Positions 31,982 to 40,433 are shown, numbered from the stretch's first letter. The stretch is DNA of 45,503 nt from JAAYEA01 sp012689325 (GCA_036841525.1 DAITVZ010000038.1:1-45503), one strand, 5' to 3'. Notes: a model not told the origin generated them from the sequence alone. Program-made: numbers and translations.

Positions 31982-33468
31982 TGCCCATGTTGAGCTGCGA
32001 TACGATGGTGGCGTTGCCCGAGGCGACGGCGAGCGGGCAGACGCTTTTCGCCAAGAACAGCGATCGCCCGCCGGACGAGTGCCAGCCGTTGGTGCTGCGC
32101 CCACGGCAGGTCCATCCCGCCGGCGCGATCACACATTGCCAGTTCGTCGAGCTGCCGGCGGCGCCGGTCACCTACCGGCATATCGGGTCGCGGCCCTACT
32201 GGTGCTGGGGCTACGAGCATGGTTTCAACGAGCACCAGGTGGTGATCGGCAACGAGGCGCTGCACTCGCGGGCGCCCAAGGCGGCGGAGCCCCGGCTGAT
32301 CGGTATGGAGATCATCCGGCTGGGGCTGGAGCGCGGGCGCACCGCCGCCGAGGCCGTGGAGGTCATGACCGAGGCGATCAGCCGGTACGGGCAGGGGGTG
32401 TTCGCCAACGATGCCGGCGTCCGCACCTACGACAACGGCTACATCGTGGCTGACCCTCGCGAGGCTTATGTGGTGGAGGCGGTGGGCCGCCAGTGGGCGG
32501 TGAAGCAGGCCCGCGGGACGGTGGGGATCAGCAACGTCTTTTCGCTGGGGGCGGACTGGGACCGGCTGGCCCCCACGGCGGAGAGCGAGGCCGTGGCGCG
32601 GGGCTGGTGGCAGCCCGGCGCCGCGCGCTTTGATTGGGCTGCGGCCTATGCCGCGGCGAACCGCGAGCTGGATGAGGCGCAGGTGGCTCGGGCGGCGGCG
32701 CTGCTGGACACCGCGCCGGGGGCGTTGGGGCTGCCCTTTGCCGATTGGACGGCTGACCGCCTGCGCGAGTACCTGGTTGGGCATGAGGGGATCGCCGTGT
32801 CCGAGGAAGCGGCCACCGCGATCAACACAGAGCTGCGTTCCGCCACGCGGCGCGCGCGGTCGTGCGCGCTCTTGCGCCAGCGCTCCGGCGCCGTCGACGC
32901 GCGCGCCATGATGGCCATTCTGCGAGACCACTCCAGCGGGCGAACCCCCGAGGAACCCCTGCAGGCCGAGATTGGCGGGGGCTGGCCCTCGATCTGCATG
33001 CATACCCGCGGCGGCGATAGCGGCAACACGGCGGCCAGCCTGGTCGCCGACCTGGCCGCCGATGGATCGCGGCTGCCGGTCTATTGGTGCAGCTTTTATT
33101 CCCCGTGCCTGGGGATATTCTTGCCGATCTTTGTCGAAGGGGAGCTGCCTGCGGCGCTGTCGGCGGGCGGTGCCGCGTCGAAGACGAGCGGGGCCGCGCC
33201 GAAGACGAGCGGGGCCTGGTGGCAGTTCCACCGGCTCAGCCGGCTGGCGAGAGCGGGCGGGGCGGAGCGCATCCGTCACGTTCGGGAACGCTGGGTAGCG
33301 CTGGAAGACGAGTTCCTGGGCAGCGCCTACGACATGGCGCGGCGAGGTCGAGAGTTGCAGGACGCGGGCCGGCCGGACGAGGCTTCCCGCCTGTTGAGCG
33401 ATTACATGCAGCGGAACGCCGACTTGGCGCTGGAACTTGTGGCCCGGATGCTGCGGGGCACATCCTGA
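31978..33468 (+). CDS. C69-family dipeptidase-like Ntn hydrolase
   Basis: A 496-aa protein of the C69/U34 dipeptidase and secernin group. N-terminal nucleophile hydrolases of this type use a Cys near the start: here C7 in LSCDTMVALPEA, followed by the family block FAKNSDRPPDECQ. Further blocks: GNEALHSR, GLERGRTAAEAVEVM, GYIVADPREAYVVE and ISNVFSLG. Autoprocessing of the first six residues would expose the Cys. The ATG at 31978 overlaps the aldolase stop; the ATG at 31981 is equally possible. A 21-bp unit repeated twice (33172-33213) adds a Lys-Thr-Ser-Gly insertion. Amide hydrolysis fits, but peptide versus other amide substrate is open. Confidence 0.85.
   Translation: MMPMLSCDTMVALPEATASGQTLFAKNSDRPPDECQPLVLRPRQVHPAGAITHCQFVELPAAPVTYRHIGSRPYWCWGYEHGFNEHQVVIGNEALHSRAPKAAEPRLIGMEIIRLGLERGRTAAEAVEVMTEAISRYGQGVFANDAGVRTYDNGYIVADPREAYVVEAVGRQWAVKQARGTVGISNVFSLGADWDRLAPTAESEAVARGWWQPGAARFDWAAAYAAANRELDEAQVARAAALLDTAPGALGLPFADWTADRLREYLVGHEGIAVSEEAATAINTELRSATRRARSCALLRQRSGAVDARAMMAILRDHSSGRTPEEPLQAEIGGGWPSICMHTRGGDSGNTAASLVADLAADGSRLPVYWCSFYSPCLGIFLPIFVEGELPAALSAGGAASKTSGAAPKTSGAWWQFHRLSRLARAGGAERIRHVRERWVALEDEFLGSAYDMARRGRELQDAGRPDEASRLLSDYMQRNADLALELVARMLRGTS
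33172..33213. repeat. Two tandem 21-bp units inside the C69-family gene
   Basis: Two copies differing at one base (GCCGCGTCGAAGACGAGCGG and then GCCGCGCCGAAGACGAGCGG, each plus one G) encode A-A-S/P-K-T-S-G twice. The insertion keeps the frame and falls between conserved blocks. Confidence 0.85.
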
Positions 33469-33533
33469 CCGGCCCGCCTGCGGACGAGTTGGACACCCTG
33501 CCCAGACCATGAAGGAGAGAGGAGGCGAGTGTC

Positions 33534-33884
33534 ATGTACATGGTTCTGTTCGTGCTGGATGACCCGGAGCATCTGGATGCGGTGCTGTCGGCCTGGTCCG
33601 CCAAGGGACTGACCGGCGTGACGATTATCGAGAGCACGGGCCTGCACCGCCGGCAGAAGAGAAAGCGCATCCCCATGCGCTACACCTACGGGGACTATGT
33701 GGAGGAGGAGGGGCATTATACCCTCTTGGCCATCGTCGATAGCCAAGAGATGGTGCAGACTTGCTTGGAGGAGGCCGAGCGCACTGTGGGCGACCTGTGC
33801 AATCCCAACACCGGGGTGTTCGCGGCGTGGCCCCTCTCCCTGGTCAAGGGCGTGTGCAAGACACCGCCGCAGGAGAACGATTGA
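33534..33884 (+). CDS. PII-like small regulatory protein
   Basis: A 116-aa protein whose predicted order of elements is that of the PII/GlnB superfamily: strand YMVLFVLDD, helix EHLDAVLSAWSAKGLTG, strand VTIIESTGL, a long basic loop HRRQKRKRIPMRYTYGDY in the position of the T-loop, strand YTLLAIVDS, helix EMVQTCLEEAERTVGDL and strand GVFAAWPLSLVKG. It lacks the PII signature residues around Tyr51 and so is PII-like, not GlnB/GlnK. The ATG at 33534 follows GAGGAGG. The CaCA antiporter gene starts 2 bp after its stop. Known PII-like proteins often regulate the transporter encoded beside them, so it is a candidate regulator of that antiporter. Confidence 0.65.
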   Translation: MYMVLFVLDDPEHLDAVLSAWSAKGLTGVTIIESTGLHRRQKRKRIPMRYTYGDYVEEEGHYTLLAIVDSQEMVQTCLEEAERTVGDLCNPNTGVFAAWPLSLVKGVCKTPPQEND

Positions 33885-33886
33885 CC

Positions 33887-34873
33887 ATGGTATGGGTCAC
33901 TTTTCTGCTCAGCGCTGCTGCCATTGCCTATGTGGCTGTCCAGCTTGCCAGGTACGGGGACGCCATCGCTCTGCGCACGCGACTGGGGGGCATGTTCATC
34001 GGCGTCTTGCTGCTGGCTGGGGCGACCTCCTTGCCGGAACTGCTGACTTCCTTAAGCGCAGTCAACCAAGGATCGCCCGATCTGGCCGCGGGAAACCTGC
34101 TGGGCAGCAACGCCTTCAACATGCTGCTGTTGGCGATCCTAGATGCGGTACACCGGAATCAACGGATCCTGCGCCGGGCTGCCGTGAGACATGCGCTCTC
34201 TGGCAGCCTAGCTACGCTGATGACTGCGCTCGTCCTGTTCCTCATGCTTGGCAACATCGACTTGCAGGTTGGCTGGGTGGGCGTGGACGGTCTGCTCATC
34301 ATTGGGGCCTACGTCACGGCCGTGTGGCTGATCCAGGACAACGCGCCACCCCCTGCCGACCATAGCGCCTCCGCGATCCCCGAGGACACGCCCAGCCTGG
34401 CCTGGAGCCTGGTCGGCTTTGTGGCCGCTGCCGGCGCGATGGCGGTGATCACGCCGATCATGGTGCGGAACGCTAACGAGATTTCCGAGATCACCGGTCT
34501 GGGCGCCACTTTTGTCGGCACGACCCTGGTGGCGCTGGTTACCTCGCTCCCCGAGTTGGTCACCACGTTGGCCGCGGCCCGGATCGGCGCCGACGATATG
34601 GCGATCGGCAACCTCTTTGGCAGCACCATGTTCAACATGTTTGCCATCGGCCTGACGGACGTCTTTTTCGTCTCCGGGCGCTTTTTGGGGGCGATCGATC
34701 CCTCGTTCCTGCTGGTGGGGATGCTGGGGCTGCTCATGACGGCGCTGGCGTTGGTGGGCAACCTTGCCCGCCTGGAGCGGCGCGTGCTGTTTATCGAGAT
34801 GGATGCTCTGGCGCTGATCGTGGCCTACCTCGGCGGCATGTGGTTGGTGTACATCCAGAGCGTGGGGTCCTAG
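33887..34873 (+). CDS. CaCA-family cation antiporter
   Basis: A 328-aa Na+/Ca2+ exchanger-like membrane protein with about ten segments in two inverted halves. Both alpha-repeats are clear: GATSLPELLTSLSAV with GNLLGSNAFNM, and VALVTSLPELVTTLAAA with GNLFGSTMFNM. The Glu in each SLPEL is the usual ion ligand. Members extrude Ca2+ (or K+, Na+) in exchange for protons or Na+. The start ATG is 2 bp after the PII-like stop, with AGGAG inside the end of that gene, so translation is probably coupled. The hairpin 34873-34906 follows directly. Confidence 0.9.
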   Translation: MVWVTFLLSAAAIAYVAVQLARYGDAIALRTRLGGMFIGVLLLAGATSLPELLTSLSAVNQGSPDLAAGNLLGSNAFNMLLLAILDAVHRNQRILRRAAVRHALSGSLATLMTALVLFLMLGNIDLQVGWVGVDGLLIIGAYVTAVWLIQDNAPPPADHSASAIPEDTPSLAWSLVGFVAAAGAMAVITPIMVRNANEISEITGLGATFVGTTLVALVTSLPELVTTLAAARIGADDMAIGNLFGSTMFNMFAIGLTDVFFVSGRFLGAIDPSFLLVGMLGLLMTALALVGNLARLERRVLFIEMDALALIVAYLGGMWLVYIQSVGS

Positions 34874-34906
34874 CCGCACCCTGCGCCTGCCGGAGGCCGG
34901 TGCGGC
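34873..34906 (+). terminator. Hairpin after the antiporter gene
   Basis: A perfect 8-bp GC-rich stem (34873-34880 with 34899-34906) and an 18-nt loop that can fold further. CCTCTCTGGG follows rather than a T-run, so it is at best a weak terminator or an mRNA-end stabiliser separating the antiporter from the lipoprotein gene. Confidence 0.35.
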
Positions 34907-34976
34907 CCTCTCTGGGCTGATGCCTGGGAGTGCAGCATAGAGCGGAATGGGGTTGGTTTCCCAAGGAGGCATGGCG

Positions 34977-36203
34977 ATGTTCAGAAGAATCGTAGCGGTG
35001 CTGGTACTGATCTCCCTGTTGTGGGCATCCGGCTGCGACCGCCCGGCGCCCGGCGGCGAGACGCCGCAGCCGCCCACGCCGACGGTCGTGGCCGAGAGAC
35101 CTACCGATACGGCGGTCCCCGCGACGGAGACGCCCGTAGCGGCCACGGCTACCGTCGCGCCGGCCACCGACACGCCCGCGGCGCCGACCAACACGCCTGT
35201 CCCGCCCACGGCAACAGCGATACCGCCAACGGCGACGCTCCTCCCACCGACGGACACCCCTGCGCCGCCCACGGCGACGCCCATTCCGCCCGTGCAGCCG
35301 CCGGCCCCTTCGCGGATCACCTTCCAGGCGGGCCACACCACCGCCACGGTGGTCGGCACCGTGCGCGCTGGCGGAGTGGACGCCTACGTGCTGGGCGCCA
35401 TGGCGAACCAGCTCATGGAGGTCAACGTCACTTCGACGACCGGCGCGGCGATGCGGATGTTCATCTTTGGGGCCGATGGCGCGGGGCTGCCGGGCGCGCA
35501 GGCGGGCCTTCCCCACTTCCGCGGCACGCTGCCCAAGACGCAGGATTACCTGATCTATGTGGCCTCGGACGGCCCGTCGACCACCTATAATCTGAGCATC
35601 GTCATCCCCGAGCTGATCGCCTTCGAGCCGGGCGCCACCTCCGCAGTGGTGAAGGGCAGCCTGGCCGCCGGGGCGGGCCGACACTATTCGCTGCGGGCGG
35701 CCCAGGGCCAGTTGCTGAACCTGGACCTCTCGGCGGCCACCAATACGGTGCGCATGTCCATCTATGGCGCGGACGGCAACGTGCTCGCCAGCGGCGCGGC
35801 GGCCTTTTCCAGCTATCGCGACTATTTGCCCTCCACGCAAGAGTACGTGATCTACCTCTATAGCGAGGTGGCCACGCAGTACGCGCTTAACGTGATGATC
35901 CCGGCGCGGGTGAGTTTTGCGCCGGGGGCCACGTCCTCCAGCGTCGATGGTGTGATCACCTCGCTCTATGGGAGTCGCCAGTACATCCTCGGCCTGGGCC
36001 AGGGACAGACCTTCGAGGTGAACCTGCTGTCGATCGCCTCAGGGGTCCAGGTGGTGGTCTACGGCGTGGACGGGACGGTGCTGCAAAGCGGGATGGGCAG
36101 CTTTGCCGGATACAAGGGGACCATTCCGATCACGCAGGACTATATCGTCAGCATCTCGCTGAACGTGCCCAGCGAATTCACGGTGACCTTTAGCGCCAAA
36201 TAG
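34977..36203 (+). CDS. Lipoprotein with Thr/Pro linker and three tandem beta domains
   Basis: A 408-aa surface lipoprotein. The signal peptide ends in the lipobox ASGC (Cys20). Residues about 25-110 are a TxTPxPPT-type linker, typical of Chloroflexota secreted proteins. Three repeats of about 98 residues follow, each opening with (I/V)xFxPGATS-like sequence (RITFQAGHTT, LIAFEPGATS, RVSFAPGATS) and containing MxIYGADG-like and TQ(D/E)Y(L/V)IY-like strands (FIFGADG/TQDYLIYV, SIYGADG/TQEYVIYL, VVYGVDG/TQDYIVSI). They resemble PPC-type jelly-roll domains. The ATG at 34977 is preferred over 34971 because GGAGG then lies 7 nt upstream. Binding partner unknown. Confidence 0.8.
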   Translation: MFRRIVAVLVLISLLWASGCDRPAPGGETPQPPTPTVVAERPTDTAVPATETPVAATATVAPATDTPAAPTNTPVPPTATAIPPTATLLPPTDTPAPPTATPIPPVQPPAPSRITFQAGHTTATVVGTVRAGGVDAYVLGAMANQLMEVNVTSTTGAAMRMFIFGADGAGLPGAQAGLPHFRGTLPKTQDYLIYVASDGPSTTYNLSIVIPELIAFEPGATSAVVKGSLAAGAGRHYSLRAAQGQLLNLDLSAATNTVRMSIYGADGNVLASGAAAFSSYRDYLPSTQEYVIYLYSEVATQYALNVMIPARVSFAPGATSSSVDGVITSLYGSRQYILGLGQGQTFEVNLLSIASGVQVVVYGVDGTVLQSGMGSFAGYKGTIPITQDYIVSISLNVPSEFTVTFSAK

Positions 36204-36241
36204 ACGGCGCGGGGACTCTATCACACTGTCAGGAGACGAGC

Positions 36242-37075
36242 ATGCCAACGCTACCGACCATCGACCTGGGTCCGTACAAGATCACCCGCCTCATCATCGG
36301 CGGCAACCCGCTCTGCGGCAACTCGCACTTTAGCCCGCAGATGGACCAGGAGATGCGCGACTATTACACCGCCGAGCAGGTGGTGCAGGTGCTCCACCGC
36401 GCTCAGGCGGCGGGGATCAACACGATTCAGGCGCGGGGCGACTATCACCGCATCCTCTACTGGCTCGAGCTCTTTCGCCGCGAGGGAGGGCAACTGCACT
36501 GGATCGCCCAGACGGCTTCCGAGATGCACGACGTCTTCCAGAACATCCGCGTCCTGGCGGCGGCGGGGGCCATCGCCATCTATCACCACGGGAGCCGCAC
36601 CGACAAGCTCTGGAAAGCGGGGCAGATCGACAAGGTCGAGGACTATTTGAAGTGCATGCGCGATACGGGCGTGTTGGTGGGATTGGGCACCCACCAGCCT
36701 CAGATCATCGAGTACGCTGAGGAAAAGGGCTGGGACGTGGATTTCTACATGGCCTGCCTCTATAACCTCAGCAAGCAAGAGCGGGAGAGCGCCCTGGTGA
36801 CCGGCAAGTTCCAGGAGGAGCGGTTCGACGACGCCGACCGCGACATCATGCTGGATGTGATCCGCAAGACGCCCAAGACCTGCTTAGCCTTCAAGCTCAT
36901 GGGCGCTGGCCGCAACTGCGCCACGCTCGCGGATGTCCGCGCAGCCTTCAAGTACGCCTTTGACCGCATCAAGCCGGGCGACGCGGCGGTGGTGGGCATG
37001 TTCCCGAAGGAAAAGGACCAGATCACCGAGAACGTGCAGCACGTGCTGGATTTGCTGGGCAGCGGCAACTCGTGA
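36242..37075 (+). CDS. TIM-barrel protein, aldo/keto reductase-like
   Basis: A 277-aa protein opening with KITRLIIGGNPLCG, like the first strand of aldo/keto reductases, with helix-strand repeats typical of a TIM barrel (AAGINTIQARGDYH, AAAGAIAIYHHGSR, GVLVGLGTHQPQIIEYAEEK, TCLAFKLMGAGRN). The usual D-Y-K-H tetrad is not seen: the expected Tyr position reads GDYH and no TKxH follows. It may be a non-redox barrel. The start at 36242 follows CAGGAG. Its last codons and stop lie in a palindromic repeat. It converges on the methyltransferase gene. Confidence 0.7.
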   Translation: MPTLPTIDLGPYKITRLIIGGNPLCGNSHFSPQMDQEMRDYYTAEQVVQVLHRAQAAGINTIQARGDYHRILYWLELFRREGGQLHWIAQTASEMHDVFQNIRVLAAAGAIAIYHHGSRTDKLWKAGQIDKVEDYLKCMRDTGVLVGLGTHQPQIIEYAEEKGWDVDFYMACLYNLSKQERESALVTGKFQEERFDDADRDIMLDVIRKTPKTCLAFKLMGAGRNCATLADVRAAFKYAFDRIKPGDAAVVGMFPKEKDQITENVQHVLDLLGSGNS

Positions 37076-37081
37076 GTTGCC
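37064..37081. repeat. GGCAACTC palindrome (GGGGCAA family)
   Basis: An 8-bp perfect stem, 37064-37071 with 37074-37081, and 2-nt loop. It encodes the final Gly-Asn-Ser and TGA stop of the TIM-barrel gene. It also lies between convergent genes and could serve as a weak bidirectional terminator, though no T-run follows. Confidence 0.65.
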
Positions 37082-37093
37082 CCTGCCCGGAGG

Positions 37094-37879
37094 CTACGCG
37101 GCGGGCTTGACGGCGCGGAGGTGCCCGGGCCGCAGCTCGCCGCTGTCCACGACGGGGATCATCGCGCGCCAGACCCCGATTTCGCGTTCTAGGAGGTCGG
37201 GGTCCATGCGCCGCGCCAGCTCGGCGTGAAGCGGGCCGGTGAGCCGCGCCAGCTCTTCCCGGGCCAGGCGGCGATACCAGGCGTTCCGATCTCGCGTCTC
37301 GATGCGGGCAAACCCGGCCGCCTGGAGCGCCCGGCGGTAGCGCGCCGGAGAGCCCATGCCAAAGCCGAGCCCCTCCAGCTCCAGGTAATGCTCCATGGCG
37401 GCGCTGGGCGGGTTGTCGTCGCGGCGCATCCAGTCGCTGGCGACGAAGAGCCCGCCCGGGCGCAGCACCCGGTGGACTTCGACGCAAAAGCCTTCTTTAT
37501 CGGCGATGTGCAGGATCGAGTCTTTGCTAAAGACCACGTCGAAGGAGCCGTTGGGGAAGGGGAGGGGGCCCGGCTCCACGGCGCGGAAAATGGCGTGATC
37601 CGAAAGGCCGCGCTCCGCGGCGCGGCGGCTGGCCTGCTCCACCAGCGCGGCGTCCACATCGACGCCCACCACGCGCCCGGCGCCGCATTGCTGGACCAGC
37701 AGCAGATCGATCCCGCCGACGCCGCAGCCAACGTCCAGCACCTCCCGCCCGGAGAGATCGACGCCCTCGAGCAAGAAGGCGATCTCTTCCGGGCCGCCCG
37801 GCGAAAGGTATCCTTCGCCCCAAACGGCCTCCAGCAGGCCGGCGATGCCCTCATACGCGACGCTGTGTTCCTCGCTCAC
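37094..37879 (-). CDS. SAM-dependent methyltransferase, PMT-like
   Basis: A 261-aa class I methyltransferase. Motif I is VLDVGCGVGGIDLLL, the acidic ribose-binding end is VGVDVD, and the block FDVVFSKDSILHIADKEGF followed by VLRPGGLFVASDWM is very close to phosphoethanolamine N-methyltransferases (PMT). The N-terminal WGEGYLSPGG also fits that group. Possible substrates are phosphoethanolamine, sarcosine-like amines or small metabolites. The start is a GTG at 37879, 6 nt after GAGG; the ATG at 37891 has no ribosome-binding site. It lies 32 bp after the SDR gene and is likely co-transcribed with it. Confidence 0.85.
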   Translation of the reverse strand: MSEEHSVAYEGIAGLLEAVWGEGYLSPGGPEEIAFLLEGVDLSGREVLDVGCGVGGIDLLLVQQCGAGRVVGVDVDAALVEQASRRAAERGLSDHAIFRAVEPGPLPFPNGSFDVVFSKDSILHIADKEGFCVEVHRVLRPGGLFVASDWMRRDDNPPSAAMEHYLELEGLGFGMGSPARYRRALQAAGFARIETRDRNAWYRRLAREELARLTGPLHAELARRMDPDLLEREIGVWRAMIPVVDSGELRPGHLRAVKPAA

Positions 37880-37911
37880 GGATAACCTCATCTTTTCGGC
37901 GCAACTCGTGT

Positions 37912-38961
37912 TCAGCCCTGCACCCGAAAGAAGTCCTGGAGCTTCTGTCTGAACGCGCGGCGGCTTCTCTCCGCCTGGACCGGATAGAGCGGCGATTGGG
38001 CCTCGATCCACTTGACGATGATCCACCCGTAGAGCCAGAGCAACGGGCGCGCATAGCGGACCAGTCCCAGCAAGGTTGTCTGCCACTCTTGTGCCGAGTG
38101 GCGCTGATACCTCAGGACGGCCTGCGTCTGCTCGGTGTTGTACCAATCCAGGTAGTAGGCGTCCAGTTCCTGCGCAAAGAGGGACGCGTTTGGGAGGCGC
38201 AACCCGAGCGGGCGAAAGACGATCTCCACCAAGTCCCTCGTCCTCATCTGGCAACCCTGCGCCCGGCCTCCGGCGATGAACCCCTTGCTGCCGGCTAGCT
38301 CGCCCGCGCCGAGGAGGTCCTCGGCGGCGGAGGCCAGCGCATGGGCCACATCCAGGTCGACGACGATCTCGCAGCGGGCCTCCAGCGGCATGGCAAAGAT
38401 GAGCTTGACCATGGCAAAGAGGCTGGCGGGGTTGAGCACTGTGGGGAGGACTGCGGCCAGACGCAGGACGGCGTAGCGCAGCCCGGAGGCCGCGACCAGC
38501 GCCTCGGCCTCGATCTTGGTTCGCGAATAGGTGTCCGTGGGCGCGAGGGGATCGTCGGGCCGGACCGGTGGAACGCTCCGCTGGGTCGGGCCCATGACGC
38601 AGGCCGAGGAGACCGAGACGAGCGCGGGCTGGGCGGGAGACGCCTGCAGTGCGGCCACGAGGTTGGCCGTGCCCCCGACATTGACGGCCCGGCAGAGGTC
38701 GGGGCGGGCGTCGCTGACCGGCGGGAGGATCGCGGCCAGGTGGATCACCACGTCCTGCCCGGCCACGGCCTGCGACACATCTTGGGCATTACGAAGGTCG
38801 CCGAACAGGACCCTGACCTGACGCCGGGCGTAGCGCCGCGCCAGCCGCTGGGTGCGCTTGTTGGGCACCTCGAACACTGAGACGGCGTGCCCGCGACGGA
38901 GGCATTCCTCCACCACCAGCGCCCCGATATTGCCGAACCCACCTGTAATCAGGACATTCAA
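37912..38961 (-). CDS. NAD-dependent epimerase/dehydratase (extended SDR)
   Basis: A 349-aa extended short-chain dehydrogenase. The dinucleotide motif is TGGFGNIG at the very N-terminus, followed by GDLRN, the NAD-site block VIHLAAILPP, Ser in SVSSACVMG and the catalytic Y-S-R-T-K. Family members act on nucleotide sugars, sterols or flavonoid-like substrates. The start is a TTG at 38961 with GGGAG 6 nt upstream, giving MNVLITGG, the normal opening. The in-frame ATGs upstream translate a dispersed repeat. It has a good promoter at 39049-39077. Confidence 0.85.
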   Translation of the reverse strand: MNVLITGGFGNIGALVVEECLRRGHAVSVFEVPNKRTQRLARRYARRQVRVLFGDLRNAQDVSQAVAGQDVVIHLAAILPPVSDARPDLCRAVNVGGTANLVAALQASPAQPALVSVSSACVMGPTQRSVPPVRPDDPLAPTDTYSRTKIEAEALVAASGLRYAVLRLAAVLPTVLNPASLFAMVKLIFAMPLEARCEIVVDLDVAHALASAAEDLLGAGELAGSKGFIAGGRAQGCQMRTRDLVEIVFRPLGLRLPNASLFAQELDAYYLDWYNTEQTQAVLRYQRHSAQEWQTTLLGLVRYARPLLWLYGWIIVKWIEAQSPLYPVQAERSRRAFRQKLQDFFRVQG

Positions 38962-38982
38962 AAGGCTCTCCCTCTGGGGATT

Positions 38983-39037
38983 GTCATGCTTTGACACGCT
39001 CATGCTTCGACAAGCTGAGCATGGCGACAGGCTCAAA
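38983..39037. repeat. Dispersed GCTTCGACAAGCTGAGCATG repeat
   Basis: CATGCTTTGACACGCTCATG followed by CTTCGACAAGCTGAGCATGG is a degenerate double copy of a repeat I know from many genomes; on the minus strand it encodes the spurious peptide MSVSKHD. It lies in the leader of the SDR gene. Confidence 0.6.
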
Positions 39038-39048
39038 TCCCTATCCCT

Positions 39049-39077
39049 ATCATACGACCAAATCCTTTCCGCGTCAA
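39049..39077 (-). promoter_or_regulatory. Candidate promoter of the SDR-methyltransferase unit
   Basis: Minus strand TTGACG (39072-39077), 17-bp spacer, TATGAT (39049-39054). The start codon is about 85 nt downstream, across the repeat. Confidence 0.6.
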
Positions 39078-39078
39078 T

Positions 39079-39106
39079 TTGTGCCGGGGCGGCATTGGAC
39101 TAGAAT
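39079..39106 (+). promoter_or_regulatory. Candidate promoter of the DUF362 gene
   Basis: TTGTGC (39079-39084), 16-bp spacer, TAGAAT (39101-39106). It is divergent from the SDR promoter with a single base between the two -35 boxes. Confidence 0.45.
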
Positions 39107-39193
39107 GCGCCTAGCGCCATGGCAAGCCGGGGCGGGCGCGACCTAACAACACCATCCTTGGCCGCAGGCGGCCGGAAAGAGGATCAGTAGCCT

Positions 39194-40417
39194 ATGTCTC
39201 GCGATCAGGTTCGTGCCGTTCATTGCGATCACCGCGCCAGCGATGAGGAGGTCTATGCCGCGCTGGCTCGGGCCACCGCCCCGCTGGAGCGGGCCTGGGC
39301 CAAGCTCAAGACCGCGCGCCGTATCGGCATCAAGTTCAACCAGGCCTGGGACCCGGACAAGCTGCGCTACTTTGAGGGGCAACTGCAAGAGTTGGTGAGC
39401 ACCTCGGTGGCGCGGGCTACGCTGCGCCTGCTCCGCGAGCGGACCAGCGCCGAGCTGGTTTGCAGCGAGATCAGTGTCTTTAGCCGCGAGCAGCACCCCG
39501 AGCTGGGTTATGGGATGCCCCTTTTGCCGCTCCTGCGCGAGTTCGGCGTCGAGTTTGTGGACGGCAACCGGCCGCCCCACAAGACCTATGCGGTCCCCGG
39601 CGGCGGGCAGATGTTCCGCCAGCTCCTCTTGCCGGAGGGCGCCAAAGAGGTCGATGCCTTTGTCTCGGTGCAAAAGATGAAGAACCACGCCTTCATGGGC
39701 GTGACCCTCTGCCTCAAGAACCTGTTTGGCCTGACCCCTCAGGAGCCGCTCGGCCGCTCGCGGCAGTATTTCCATCACCTGGTGCGCATGCCCTATCTGC
39801 TGGCCGACCTGGGGCGCTTGTTCGACCCCGCACTGAACATCGTGGACGGGCTGGTGGCCCAGGCCGGGCGCGAGTGGGGCGGCGAGCCTCGCATCGCCGA
39901 CACGCTGATGGCGGGCGACCAGATCATCTCCACCGATGCTTGCGGGGCGCACCTGATGGGCGTGGACCCGCGGGCGGACTGGCTGACGCCCCCCTTCCAC
40001 CGCGATCGCAACGCGCTGGCCTGCGCGGCCGAGGCTGGCTTTGGCACGGTGAACTTGGACGAGATCGATTTCCAGTCCGAGGTGCGGGCCCCGGTGGCCG
40101 AGTTCCATGCCGAGGTCACCGACCCTCGCGAGATGGTGGTGAGCTGGCGGCGCACCACCGCCGAGCAAGCGCTCTATTACCGCGATCATCAGCGCGAGTT
40201 GGTGGACCGCCACGCCGGCGAGTATATCCTGCTGCAAGAGGGCGAGGTGCGCTGGCACAGCCCCGACAGCACGATCCGCGAGAGCCGGCGGGTCCTCTCC
40301 GGCAGCCGCCCCGATCAAGGGATGTACCTGAAGCTGGTGGACCCGGACGAGGCCGAGGGCGAGCATTACGAGGTCTATGAACGGGCGCTGGAAGACATCC
40401 GCCAGCGGCAGCTCTAG
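39194..40417 (+). CDS. DUF362 domain-containing protein
   Basis: A 407-aa protein of the DUF362 family, recognised by VSVQKMKNHAFMGVTLCLKNLFGLTP (shown in parts: KMKNHAFMGVT and LCLKNLFGLTP) and by IVDGLVAQAG with the later GDQIISTDACGAHLMG. Family members are often near iron-sulfur proteins and have no settled function. No 4Fe-4S ferredoxin domain is fused here. The ATG at 39194 has only a weak upstream AGAGGA. It precedes the MFS gene by 29 bp. Confidence 0.85.
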   Translation: MSRDQVRAVHCDHRASDEEVYAALARATAPLERAWAKLKTARRIGIKFNQAWDPDKLRYFEGQLQELVSTSVARATLRLLRERTSAELVCSEISVFSREQHPELGYGMPLLPLLREFGVEFVDGNRPPHKTYAVPGGGQMFRQLLLPEGAKEVDAFVSVQKMKNHAFMGVTLCLKNLFGLTPQEPLGRSRQYFHHLVRMPYLLADLGRLFDPALNIVDGLVAQAGREWGGEPRIADTLMAGDQIISTDACGAHLMGVDPRADWLTPPFHRDRNALACAAEAGFGTVNLDEIDFQSEVRAPVAEFHAEVTDPREMVVSWRRTTAEQALYYRDHQRELVDRHAGEYILLQEGEVRWHSPDSTIRESRRVLSGSRPDQGMYLKLVDPDEAEGEHYEVYERALEDIRQRQL

Positions 40418-40433
40418 CGGCCGCACCTTGGTC

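Noticed and set aside
31825..33510. Minus-strand open frame of 561 codons
   Set aside because: It lies opposite the C69-family gene, whose conserved motifs settle the coding strand.
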